A stretch of 58,636 nt of DNA from an uncultured bacterium (GTDB taxonomy: Bacteria; Hydrogenedentota; Hydrogenedentia; Hydrogenedentales; Hydrogenedentaceae). Each line of letters starts with the position of its first letter. Within the stretch, counting starts at the first letter, position 1. Below are positions 37,567-45,482 of the stretch, piece by piece. The position numbers and the translations under genes are program-made. The notes below the pieces were generated by a model. The model saw only the letters and a list, made by a program, of their open reading frames with translations, searched no databases and had not been told where the DNA came from. The stretch spans positions 1-58,636 of the forward strand of contig CALLRP010000029.1 of the NCBI GenBank assembly GCA_938014335.1, given 5' to 3'.

Positions 37567-38892
37567 CTATATATTCAGATGCCAGGGCTCACGCATAGGC
37601 CTGCAAAGCATACGATTGGCTTCTGTATCATTTATAAATGTTTCTGTGTCGGGGTCAAATTTCAGCGGTCTGCCTAATTTCAGGGCGATAAGACCTAAAT
37701 GCCCAATCATGATGGAGTGATGTGCTACTTCTGCAGGAGTAATCGTTTTCTTACGAGTGCGGACACATTCTAAAAAGTTGCCTATATGGTTTGTAGAACG
37801 GTATAAGTGCAATTCATGGGGCTTAATCTCTGTCTGGACCAGGTAACGAGGATATGCTTCAAATGTACCGCGGTCTACATGAATCCAGCCTTCAGAGCCT
37901 TTGAATAACACACCGCCTTTTTGCCGTGCGGTAACCAACATATCAAAACCTTCTTTAAATTTACATAGGAATTCATAATCTTCTACTGTATCAAATAAAC
38001 CATCTTCTGCTTTAGGCCAGTTACCACCTTTGGGAATAATTTCCACAGGTCCCGTTAACTCTGTTCCCATACCCCATTGAGCTATATCACAATGATGTCC
38101 TGCCCAGTCGGTTAATTGACCGCCTGCATAATCACTAATCCAGCGGAAGTTCCAGTGGCATCGTGCTTCGCAATAGGGAGCATAGGGCGCTGGCCCCAAC
38201 CACATATCATAATCAAACCAGGGAGGTGGGTCAGAAGGGGTGGTACTCCGATTTTGAATAGAGTTTTTGGCAGGAAGTCCCACGACGACATATTTAACTT
38301 CTCCGATATATCCATTACGGACCAATTCACATGCTTGACGGAAATGCTCTTGTGACCTCTGCCAGCTCCCTGTCTGCCAGATTCTACCATATCGCTCTAC
38401 CGCATCTACGATGGCTCTCCCTTCTTTGATGGAACCGGCTAAGGGTTTCTCTCCGTAGATGTCTTTGCCGGCTTTTGCAGCCATAATGGCGGGGATGGCG
38501 TGCCACTGGTCAGGAAGAGCTATGGAGACCGCATCAATATCATCACGAGCAATCACTTCTCGAAAATCTTTATAACCGGCGCAATCTTGATTTCCATAAC
38601 GGTTATTCACTTTCTTCTTTGCAGATTCGAGATGCTCACCATCTACATCGCACACCGCAACAACCTGTGCGGATGGCTGGCCAAGGAACCCTTCCATATT
38701 CGAAGTGCCCATCCCTCCGACACCAATACAACCGATAGTAATTCGTTCGCTGGGTGGAACGGCACCGTCAAGACCTAAAGCCCTGCCCGGGATAATATAC
38801 GGGAAGGCAACCGTTGCCAGTGAAGCAAAGCCTGTCCTTCTCAAAAATTCTCTACGGTTCAAGGCTTCCTTTTTTTGTTTTTTCTGTTTCAT
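37567..38892 (-). CDS. TAT-exported Gfo/Idh/MocA-family oxidoreductase
   Basis: A protein of about 441 residues. The N-terminus has the twin-arginine motif [11 protein letters not shown] followed by a hydrophobic stretch, so it should be exported folded. The NAD(P)-binding domain has [12 protein letters not shown] and [11 protein letters not shown]; the catalytic EKPLA is at about residue 145. The family oxidises or epimerises sugars and sugar acids. The ORF can open 13 codons earlier, but GGAGG with a 10-base spacer supports the ATG at 38892. It is the upstream gene of the ThuA unit. Confidence 0.88.
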   Translation of the reverse strand: MKQKKQKKEALNRREFLRRTGFASLATVAFPYIIPGRALGLDGAVPPSERITIGCIGVGGMGTSNMEGFLGQPSAQVVAVCDVDGEHLESAKKKVNNRYGNQDCAGYKDFREVIARDDIDAVSIALPDQWHAIPAIMAAKAGKDIYGEKPLAGSIKEGRAIVDAVERYGRIWQTGSWQRSQEHFRQACELVRNGYIGEVKYVVVGLPAKNSIQNRSTTPSDPPPWFDYDMWLGPAPYAPYCEARCHWNFRWISDYAGGQLTDWAGHHCDIAQWGMGTELTGPVEIIPKGGNWPKAEDGLFDTVEDYEFLCKFKEGFDMLVTARQKGGVLFKGSEGWIHVDRGTFEAYPRYLVQTEIKPHELHLYRSTNHIGNFLECVRTRKKTITPAEVAHHSIMIGHLGLIALKLGRPLKFDPDTETFINDTEANRMLCRPMREPWHLNI

Positions 38893-39023
38893 AATAAATT
38901 TACCTCCGTAAATTGAGTTTTGTTCAACCACATAGAAGAGATTTTTTATAATATCAGACTTGCTGAATTAAAAACGAGTTTTTGAAATTGAATCTTATTA
39001 GTGGAATCTCTAAAAATTATATT

Positions 39024-39052
39024 TTGTCCTGATATATTTGATTTTCTACAAT
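39024..39052 (+). promoter_or_regulatory. Sigma-70-type promoter for the GT-B-like gene
   Basis: TTGTCC (39024-39029), 17 bases, TACAAT (39047-39052), 58 bases before the ATG at 39110. Confidence 0.5.
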
Positions 39053-39109
39053 ATAAGTATTTGTGATAACTTAAAAAGTATTGTCATAAAAATATAAAGG
39101 AGCGTGATT

Positions 39110-40552
39110 ATGAGTAGGAACAGTTTGTTTGGAATGCCTTTATCTGAAAAATCAATTCGGAAAGGGGAAAGGTTAAAGAGGAAATTTGCGAAGAAATTTG
39201 GGTATACAGGCAAAGATGAATTTCCTCTTATAGCAAAGTTGAATAGTATTTTAGGTTCTATTCTCAATCTTCATGATGTTTTCTCAGAAAAAGAAGGGAC
39301 ATCTCTTGACTCTGAGAAGGGCATGGTCATTGGAACGATTCGCATGGGATATGGACATTATCGTATTGGTATGGCAATCGCATCCGCAGTAAATCATGCA
39401 GGGTATACTCCTTATTGGTTTGATTTGTTAAATTTTGATAGTGCTGGAGCGAGGATGATTCGGTATCTGGATTATTGGTATTCACTGGGGTCGCGTTTGT
39501 CTCAAAAATCAAAGTTATTTAATCGCCTATTTTGGGACCCACTGATGGGAAAATGGTATCGCGGGCTGGAAAAAAATTATCCTGTGATGGCGACAGCGGA
39601 AGTTTTGTCGGATGTGTATCGGAATCTTGACCCCAATATCCCTGTTTTAGCGACACATCCGTTTAATGCACATGGAGCCAGTTTCGCAGGGATGAAAAGA
39701 GTACTAAACCTAATTCCTGATAACTGCCCATTGGGATTTCATCTTTCGCCGGATGCCTTGCAGGTGGTTCAGGGACCGTCTGAATATTTTGGTTTTCGAA
39801 CATTACGGGGGATGATAACACCCGGTGTGGGGAAAGGGATACCTCAAAATCAACTCCGTGCAGTAGGGCACTATGTAGACCATGAATTACTTGCCCCATT
39901 AGAAGAAGACACGCACAATCGTATATCTCGTATTGAAAAAAAAGAACCTCGCAGATTTTTAATTTCTATCGGTGGTGCCGGGGCACAGCAAGATTTGCTC
40001 GTAAATATTGTGAAATTCTTATGGAAATGGATAAAAGATGGGAAACTTATTTTATTCATCAATTTTGGTGACCACAAGAATGCTCTGGAGTACTTTAGGA
40101 AGAATATTCCTCAATTGGATAACCTGATGGTGATGCATAATCAGTGGGAAGAAACGAAACAGTTTGTTCAAAAAGCACTAAATAATGAAATAAGTGGCAC
40201 GCTTCATGGCTTTCTACATGAAAATACTTATTCCGCAGTGTATACTACAAACTTACTAATGCGTCCCAGTGATTTGTTAATGACCAAACCCAGCGAATTA
40301 GCATTTTATCCGATACCTAAATTGTTATTGGAACGAGTGGGAGGACATGAAGCATGGGGAGCTATACGTGCCAGCGAAATTGGGGATAGCACACCTGAAT
40401 GTGTCGGACTTGACTTTACATTACAAGTATTACACATGCTTATCGAAGAAGATGACTTATTGAAAATGTATAATGAACAAATCCTTCGACTGAAACAAAT
40501 CGGTATCTATAACGGTGCCTACCGAGCGGTAGAGTTGGCATTAGAAAATTAA
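39110..40552 (+). CDS. Unassigned protein, possible GT-B glycosyltransferase relative
   Basis: A protein of 480 residues I cannot assign with certainty. The segment MVIGTIRMGYGHYRIGMAIASAVNH resembles the GxGHxxxA loop of MurG/monogalactosyl-diacylglycerol synthase-type GT-B enzymes, and the C-terminal half (RRFLISIGGAGAQQDLL, ...LMTKPSELAFYPIPKL) shows the look of their second Rossmann domain with the acceptor- and donor-binding loops. No signal peptide or membrane helix. AAAGGAG at 39096-39102 is 7 bases before the ATG at 39110; a GTG two codons earlier is less well placed. It may glycosylate a lipid or cell-wall compound. Confidence 0.55.
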   Translation: MSRNSLFGMPLSEKSIRKGERLKRKFAKKFGYTGKDEFPLIAKLNSILGSILNLHDVFSEKEGTSLDSEKGMVIGTIRMGYGHYRIGMAIASAVNHAGYTPYWFDLLNFDSAGARMIRYLDYWYSLGSRLSQKSKLFNRLFWDPLMGKWYRGLEKNYPVMATAEVLSDVYRNLDPNIPVLATHPFNAHGASFAGMKRVLNLIPDNCPLGFHLSPDALQVVQGPSEYFGFRTLRGMITPGVGKGIPQNQLRAVGHYVDHELLAPLEEDTHNRISRIEKKEPRRFLISIGGAGAQQDLLVNIVKFLWKWIKDGKLILFINFGDHKNALEYFRKNIPQLDNLMVMHNQWEETKQFVQKALNNEISGTLHGFLHENTYSAVYTTNLLMRPSDLLMTKPSELAFYPIPKLLLERVGGHEAWGAIRASEIGDSTPECVGLDFTLQVLHMLIEEDDLLKMYNEQILRLKQIGIYNGAYRAVELALEN

Positions 40553-40710
40553 GTTGATTTACAGGGTATTTAGAATTTTTTATGTAAATTGTATATTAAA
40601 TTCTACAAAAGGGGGTCATATACTAAAAACAGGTAACGGATTACTATTATGATGATAAAAACAGGAATATTTAATAAAACATTTATCTCCTAAAATAAGT
40701 TGTTAGAAAT

Positions 40711-40739
40711 TTGACTTTTGAATTTTAACTGTGTATTAT
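40711..40739 (+). promoter_or_regulatory. Sigma-70 promoter of the prepilin gene 40872-41876
   Basis: TTGACT (40711-40716), a spacer of exactly 17 bases, TATTAT (40734-40739). Start of transcription is expected near 40746, about 125 bases before the ATG. Confidence 0.75.
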
Positions 40740-40794
40740 AAATATTGCAGTTTTAAGTGTTCTTTAATAGTTTAATAACAAATTTAACCCTGAA

Positions 40795-40845
40795 GTTATC
40801 CGGGCGACTTGCGAGGGCATAGTGGTATTAGAGGTCTCGGGTAAC
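40795..40845 (+). promoter_or_regulatory. Stem-loop in the prepilin leader
   Basis: Eight base pairs (40795-40802 with 40838-40845, one G-U) enclose a 35-base loop. The loop contains CTTGCGAGGGC (40808-40818), which is the exact complement of 41894-41904 just after the gene. No known riboswitch core was recognised. Confidence 0.45.
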
Positions 40846-40871
40846 AGAAGAAAAAGGAAAGGAGTAGGGTT

Positions 40872-41876
40872 ATGAAAAAACAAGGTTTTACGCTCATTGA
40901 GCTCCTCGTCGTCATCGCCATTATTGGTATTCTTGCCGCAATATTATTACCGGCACTTGCTCGTGCCCGTGAAGCGGCTCGTCGTTCCTCCTGCCAGAAC
41001 AATCTGAAGCAGTGGGGAGTCGTGTTTAAGATGTATTGTAATGAAGCGAAAGGGGAACGTTTCCCACCTTTGCAAGTAGTGAAAAGTGGTCAAGCAGCCC
41101 GACCTTATGAAATTGCTTTAGCTGCTGCCCCATGCGTAGAAGTGCTTTATCCTGAATATCTAACAGACCCGTCAATTGCCATTTGTCCATCCGATGCAAG
41201 AGATACAGCTCAGTATCTGAAAAAGCAAGATGGGACAACATGGCTTATTGATGAGCCGGAAAGATTAGATGCGAGCTATGCCTACATTGGTTGGGTATTA
41301 GACCGTTGTAAGGAAACGGGTGTTAGCACATTAAGTGCCTATCCTACCTTGAATTCCTTAATGAGTTTATTAGGCGGGCAGGCACCTAACCCCAACGCCC
41401 CTGTCCCTATTCAATTTGCAGAAGCAGTAAATAAACTCCTCCAGGATTCTTTAACTTATATTGGTGCATGCTTGAATCCTGGAAATGTAGCAGCTGCCCA
41501 GGCATTAAAGAGGGTTGTAGATAACGACATTTCAGTACCCGCTGGCACAGGGAACGGTGGCAGTAGTACAGTATACAGAATCCGTGAAGGTATTGAAAGA
41601 TTCTTAATTACGGATATCAACAATCCTGCGGCGTCCAATCAAGCCCAGAGTGAAGTCTATGTAATGTTAGACCAGTTCTCGGCTTATGGTGCTATCGATT
41701 TCTTCAACCATCTGCCAGGTGGTTGCAATGTGCTGTACATGGATGGCCATGTCGAATTCATCCGTTATATTGGGTCTAATAATACTTCCAATCCGGATAT
41801 CAATGCTACGGAACCGATTCTCCCGAGTGTGGGTGTCGTAATTGGTGTAATTGCTCAAGCAGGTGGTTATCAATAA
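40872..41876 (+). CDS. Prepilin-like protein, type IV prepilin leader, H-x10-DG motif
   Basis: A protein of 334 residues with the same leader as the other four copies ([31 protein letters not shown]). It shares [43 protein letters not shown] and [20 protein letters not shown], and ends with a loop ([16 protein letters not shown]) similar to the tandem copies at 55366 and 56829. It stands alone, with its own promoter, a long leader with a stem, a GGAG 7 bases before the ATG, and a terminator. Confidence 0.85.
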   Translation: MKKQGFTLIELLVVIAIIGILAAILLPALARAREAARRSSCQNNLKQWGVVFKMYCNEAKGERFPPLQVVKSGQAARPYEIALAAAPCVEVLYPEYLTDPSIAICPSDARDTAQYLKKQDGTTWLIDEPERLDASYAYIGWVLDRCKETGVSTLSAYPTLNSLMSLLGGQAPNPNAPVPIQFAEAVNKLLQDSLTYIGACLNPGNVAAAQALKRVVDNDISVPAGTGNGGSSTVYRIREGIERFLITDINNPAASNQAQSEVYVMLDQFSAYGAIDFFNHLPGGCNVLYMDGHVEFIRYIGSNNTSNPDINATEPILPSVGVVIGVIAQAGGYQ

Positions 41877-41893
41877 CCAATAATTTATTTTCC

Positions 41894-41904
41894 GCCCTCG
41901 CAAG
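41894..41904. repeat. 11-base complement of the prepilin leader loop
   Basis: GCCCTCGCAAG is the exact reverse complement of 40808-40818, 18 bases after the prepilin stop. Confidence 0.6.
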
Positions 41905-41912
41905 GAAATTTC

Positions 41913-41947
41913 GTGGGGACAGTGAAAACTGTCCCCACTTCTTTTTT
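41913..41947 (+). terminator. Terminator of the prepilin gene 40872-41876
   Basis: A perfect 11-bp stem (41913-41923 with 41928-41938, loop GAAA) followed by TTC and six T. Confidence 0.95.
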
Positions 41948-42070
41948 AAATGTGCTATCCATTGAGGGGGAAGATTTTCTTTGAGCGATTGTATAGTGAA
42001 AAAATTTGCAGTATAAAAATAGTTGTGATATGATTGTAATAGTATTCAAAATAATATCAGTTATCTATTT

Positions 42071-43327
42071 ATGTTAGTCAAAAGTTCCCTGGAAACTATT
42101 CAAAAATTAGACCTACTCACTCGAGGTGCAAAGTATGATGTTTCTTGTGCGTCCAGTGGAGTGGAAAGAAAATCTTCCAACGGGAAAATAGGAAATGCTT
42201 TAGTGGGAGGCTTATGTCATAGTTGGTCTGCGGATGGGAGATGTATTTCACTATTAAAAACGCTTCAGACAAATTATTGCCAGAATAATTGTGCCTATTG
42301 TATTAATCGCTGTAAGAATGATGTTAGACGGGTTACGATAGCACCTGAGGAATTAGCAAAAATAACTTATGAGTTTTATCGGAGAAATTACATTGAAGGG
42401 CTGTTTTTAAGTTCAGGAATTTACCATAGTGCAAATCGAACGATGGAACTTATGTTAGACACTGTAAAAGTTTTGAGGAAAAGGTATGGTTTTAATGGTT
42501 ATATTCACATGAAGATACTTCCCGGTGCCGATGCCAATGCTATTGAAGAAGCTATTTTTTGGGCAGACCGAGTGAGTATTAATGTAGAATTACCGACAAG
42601 TTCATCCATGCAATTATTGGCGCCTCAAAAGGATTTGAAACAGATTATCCATACGATGTATAGAATCAACGCAATTCGTGAGAAGTTGCTCTTGTCCCCA
42701 AATAAGGAAGGTTATTATTCCAGAGGTGGGCAAAGCACTCAAATGATTATCGGGGCAACTCCCGAAACGGATTGGCAAATCCTGCGACTTTCTGAATATT
42801 TATATAAAAAAGTTAAATTAAAACGAGTTTATTATTCGGCGTATGTTCCGTTAAACCAAGAGCCTATTTTACCCTCCCTTCCTCAACCCCCATTACGGCG
42901 AGAACACCGTTTGTATCAAGCTGATTGGCTTTTACGCTTCTATCATTTCTCATTAGATGAACTTCTTTCTGAAAACGAACCTAATCTCCATGACCATTTT
43001 GACCCGAAAATATTCTGGGCTTTAAGGCATCTGGAATTTTATCCGATAGAACTGACCCGGGCCACTTTACCCCAGTTATTGCGTGTGCCCGGGATAGGTC
43101 CTATATCAGCCAGAAGAATCATTCATGCACGGAAAGCGGGAATGTTAGATTTAGACATACTGAAAAAGTTAGGAGTGGTATTAAAAAGAGCTATTTATTT
43201 TATTACTATTCGGGGTAAATATTTTGCAGATATTTGTTTAGACCACCCATCGTTACCGTCTTACCTTGAAGATACGAATTCTCAAAATAATCATGAAGTA
43301 GGAGACTTATTTGCCTGTGAACCTTAA
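42071..43327 (+). CDS. Radical SAM protein of the DNA-repair/modification type (TIGR03916-like)
   Basis: A protein of 418 residues. Radical SAM cluster: YCQNNCAYCINRC (CxxxCxxC) in the first third; GIYHSANRTMELMLDTVKVL, KILPGADANAIEEA and SINVELPTS follow as in the family. A C-terminal helix-hairpin-helix-like part is LLRVPGIGPISARRIIHARK. The family is paired in genomes with a DUF4130 protein and in some species with a uracil-DNA glycosylase; its real reaction is not established. It overlaps the next gene by 17 bases, so they are coupled. Confidence 0.85.
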   Translation: MLVKSSLETIQKLDLLTRGAKYDVSCASSGVERKSSNGKIGNALVGGLCHSWSADGRCISLLKTLQTNYCQNNCAYCINRCKNDVRRVTIAPEELAKITYEFYRRNYIEGLFLSSGIYHSANRTMELMLDTVKVLRKRYGFNGYIHMKILPGADANAIEEAIFWADRVSINVELPTSSSMQLLAPQKDLKQIIHTMYRINAIREKLLLSPNKEGYYSRGGQSTQMIIGATPETDWQILRLSEYLYKKVKLKRVYYSAYVPLNQEPILPSLPQPPLRREHRLYQADWLLRFYHFSLDELLSENEPNLHDHFDPKIFWALRHLEFYPIELTRATLPQLLRVPGIGPISARRIIHARKAGMLDLDILKKLGVVLKRAIYFITIRGKYFADICLDHPSLPSYLEDTNSQNNHEVGDLFACEP

Positions 43328-44009
43328 TTTCCCCGAAAAAAGATACTACTCCGAAACAACAATTCCACTTTTCCCATCTGAGATAAGTAAAGAAGATATA
43401 CAAATGCAAATTCAGCAAGCGCCCGATTCAGTGCGAAAAATTTTGAGTTATTATCTTCTAACGGATTATGAAGGGAAATATGAAGAGGTATATTTATTTT
43501 TAAAATGCTGTCAGGATAAGGGCAAAGTTCCATTGGAAAAGTTAAATAACCCTGTGGTTTTTAAAATATTAAAGACAGTTCGACAAATTAAAAGACAAAT
43601 CCATAAATTAATGGGCTTATTGCGTTTTCATGAGATTGAGGGAGGGTATTTGTACGCATCCTTTTCTTCGGATTTTGATATTCTTGTTCCTCTTACTCAG
43701 CATTTCATGAGCCGTTTCCCAAAAGAACAGCTCATATTGCATGACACCAAGCGTAGGAAAGCCTTGTTTGTAGAGGAAGGGGACATATATGAAGTGTTTT
43801 TTCACACATTGCCTCCGTTGGAAACATCTGATGAAAAAATTTTTCAGCGGTTATGGCTTCAGTACCACCAGAGTATAGCTATTACATCAAGGGAAAATAA
43901 AAAATTGCAAAACCAAAACATCCCTATTAAGTTTCAACAATGGTTACTCGAATTTGAAAAACGGGATAATTACAAATCATTAGAAGATATAATACCTTTG
44001 ACACAATAG
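43311..44009 (+). CDS. DUF4130 (TIGR03915-like) protein, partner of the radical SAM protein
   Basis: A protein of 232 residues. The core shows IKRQIHKLMGLLRFHEIEGG, then YASFSSDFDILVPLTQHFMSRFPKEQLILHDTKRRKALF, the pattern of the DUF4130 family. Its function is unknown; in many genomes it follows the radical SAM gene. No uracil-DNA glycosylase domain is attached or adjacent here. The TTG at 43311 is 6 bases after AGGAG; a GTG at 43317 is the alternative. Confidence 0.82.
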   Translation: MPVNLNFPEKRYYSETTIPLFPSEISKEDIQMQIQQAPDSVRKILSYYLLTDYEGKYEEVYLFLKCCQDKGKVPLEKLNNPVVFKILKTVRQIKRQIHKLMGLLRFHEIEGGYLYASFSSDFDILVPLTQHFMSRFPKEQLILHDTKRRKALFVEEGDIYEVFFHTLPPLETSDEKIFQRLWLQYHQSIAITSRENKKLQNQNIPIKFQQWLLEFEKRDNYKSLEDIIPLTQ

Positions 44010-44097
44010 AACAACCGATTTGATAATTTAAATAGGTCATGATGGTATATATAGAAATAGAAGAAGACCTTAGAAAATACAGAACAGCAAACAGATT

Positions 44098-44724
44098 TTA
44101 GTTAAAAGGGTTGGATAGAGTAGATGGGTTATGGATAAGTGCATTTAAAAAGGCACTTCGGATTTGCGCGCCCATTTTCTCGCCGGAATAAGCGTCGAGC
44201 AGACGCACATCTAAGGATTGCATCGTTCTTGCAAAATAGCAAACCCATAGGGGAGTATAAATTAATAAAATAATCTCCGGGATAACGGTTTCCGGTGCAG
44301 GTTGTAGCCGTCGTTGACGCAGTAATTGTTGGATAAGACCATACCGGGAAATCGATTTGACCTCATCTAATGAAATATGGGGGTAAATGATAAGGTCAAA
44401 ATCCGAGCACGGTTTTTCTTGTATCTCTTGCATGCGTTCAAATCGTGCAATGGTTTTTGCCCACGCGTCTACCGCAATAAATATTTCTTGTGTTTTGTCT
44501 TTCCCGGACTGCAGAAAGAAACGAACAATATAGAGAGGCCAGGCAATTAATTCATATTTGGGTAAGTTGCTTAAAGGTAGAGTTGAAGTTCTCCCTAATA
44601 AGGAGTAAAACCATTTGCTAAATGGGATGCGATAACGATAGAAATAGGGAACTTTTAACCTTAATTTTGTGTCATTTTTACTATAACGAAGAGGTATATA
44701 TCTTACGGGAATCGCGTTGTTCAC
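44098..44724 (-). CDS. Unassigned 208-residue protein, last gene of the symporter operon
   Basis: I do not recognise the family. It has two hydrophobic segments (around WPLYIVRFFLQ and EIILLIYTPLWVCYFA). Near the C-terminus, IYTPLWVCYFA followed about 12 residues later by LLDAYSGEKMG resembles the P-x-W plus D-A-x-S-G ending seen in proteins with a small membrane-side domain, so I only note the likeness. The GTG at 44724 overlaps the stop of the preceding gene (GTGA), so it is translationally coupled; the TTG at 44751 is an alternative. The start supports a single unit with the symporter. Confidence 0.55.
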   Translation of the reverse strand: MNNAIPVRYIPLRYSKNDTKLRLKVPYFYRYRIPFSKWFYSLLGRTSTLPLSNLPKYELIAWPLYIVRFFLQSGKDKTQEIFIAVDAWAKTIARFERMQEIQEKPCSDFDLIIYPHISLDEVKSISRYGLIQQLLRQRRLQPAPETVIPEIILLIYTPLWVCYFARTMQSLDVRLLDAYSGEKMGAQIRSAFLNALIHNPSTLSNPFN

Positions 44725-45011
44725 GATAGAAGTCTTTTTTTCATTGCCCAACCATAAAGAATAGAAGCAAGACCAATACCTGTCATAACAATACCACAGA
44801 TAAAATTAACAACTGCAGCACGATAATCACCCCCTTGAAGGGTATAATATGTACCTAAAATAACAGGTAAGCCTAACGCAACAACAAAAATCCCCAACAC
44901 AATATATAACTCCGCGTCTCTATGTTCTAATTGAATACCTTTATTCCTTTCATCATCAATATGGTGCATCTCTCCGCGTTGGAATGTAGTATTTTTTTGT
45001 TCTTCTGACAT
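44721..45011 (-). CDS. Small membrane protein (96 residues), third gene of the symporter operon
   Basis: Two membrane helices (about residues 36-54 and 66-88: LGIFVVALGLPVILGTYY; ICGIVMTGIGLASILYGW) behind a charged N-terminus (HIDDERNKGIQLEHRDAE). No recognised family. AGGAG is before the ATG. It is 15 bases after the 151-residue gene and overlaps the next gene by 4 bases. Confidence 0.75.
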   Translation of the reverse strand: MSEEQKNTTFQRGEMHHIDDERNKGIQLEHRDAELYIVLGIFVVALGLPVILGTYYTLQGGDYRAAVVNFICGIVMTGIGLASILYGWAMKKRLLS

Positions 45012-45026
45012 TGCTAACTCTCCTGA

Positions 45027-45482
45027 TTAAAAGTATAAATAAACGATAACATGAGGAAGCATTGAGATAATTGTCCAAAACCTTAAGTCCGTCCAGACTG
45101 TTTTTTTCTTTCTACCTAAATTAACATATTCCTTGGGCATTCCAACCCATACCCAAATCATAGCGCCTATAAATAACCCTAAAGCACATATTTTTGCCCA
45201 GGGTTGGTAAGTACGTTCTAAAAAACTTGTAATAGGCTTAAAAACAGGTCGAATAATAGGGTCGAATGTTTTCCCTAAACCGTCTAAGAATACCAACCAA
45301 CCATCTACGACTCTATCTGAAAGGTGAAATATAAAAGAAACATCTGCTTTAGGGATAACCACATCTTTATCCTCCTTTGTCTGGGCAAATACTTTACTTG
45401 AAAACATTGCACAAGACATGGAAACAAAAAGGAGTAGTAATAAAAACAATTTTATAAAATGAGGGCTTATTATTTTATTCAT
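45027..45482 (-). CDS. Exported or membrane protein of 151 residues, second gene of the symporter operon
   Basis: An N-terminal hydrophobic stretch with a possible lipobox (VSMSC) or a signal peptide cut at VFA-Q; then an outside part of about 60 residues, and two C-terminal membrane segments (about 96-115 and 134-151). No recognised family. The ATG overlaps the stop of the symporter (ATGA), a sign of close coupling, and hints that it may be a small partner subunit of the transporter. Confidence 0.7.
   Translation of the reverse strand: MNKIISPHFIKLFLLLLLFVSMSCAMFSSKVFAQTKEDKDVVIPKADVSFIFHLSDRVVDGWLVFLDGLGKTFDPIIRPVFKPITSFLERTYQPWAKICALGLFIGAMIWVWVGMPKEYVNLGRKKKTVWTDLRFWTIISMLPHVIVYLYF

Larger units (their letters stand above)
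40553..40871 (+). other. 319-base intergenic region with a promoter and the long leader of the prepilin gene
   Basis: The stretch 40553-40700 shows nothing I can name. From 40711 it holds a strong promoter, then about 125 bases of leader with a stem (40795-40845) and a purine-rich Shine-Dalgarno region. No gene is seen. Confidence 0.7.

Noticed and set aside
40795..40845. Cyclic-di-GMP riboswitch in the prepilin leader
   Set aside because: The GEMM core sequence is missing; only a simple stem is supported.
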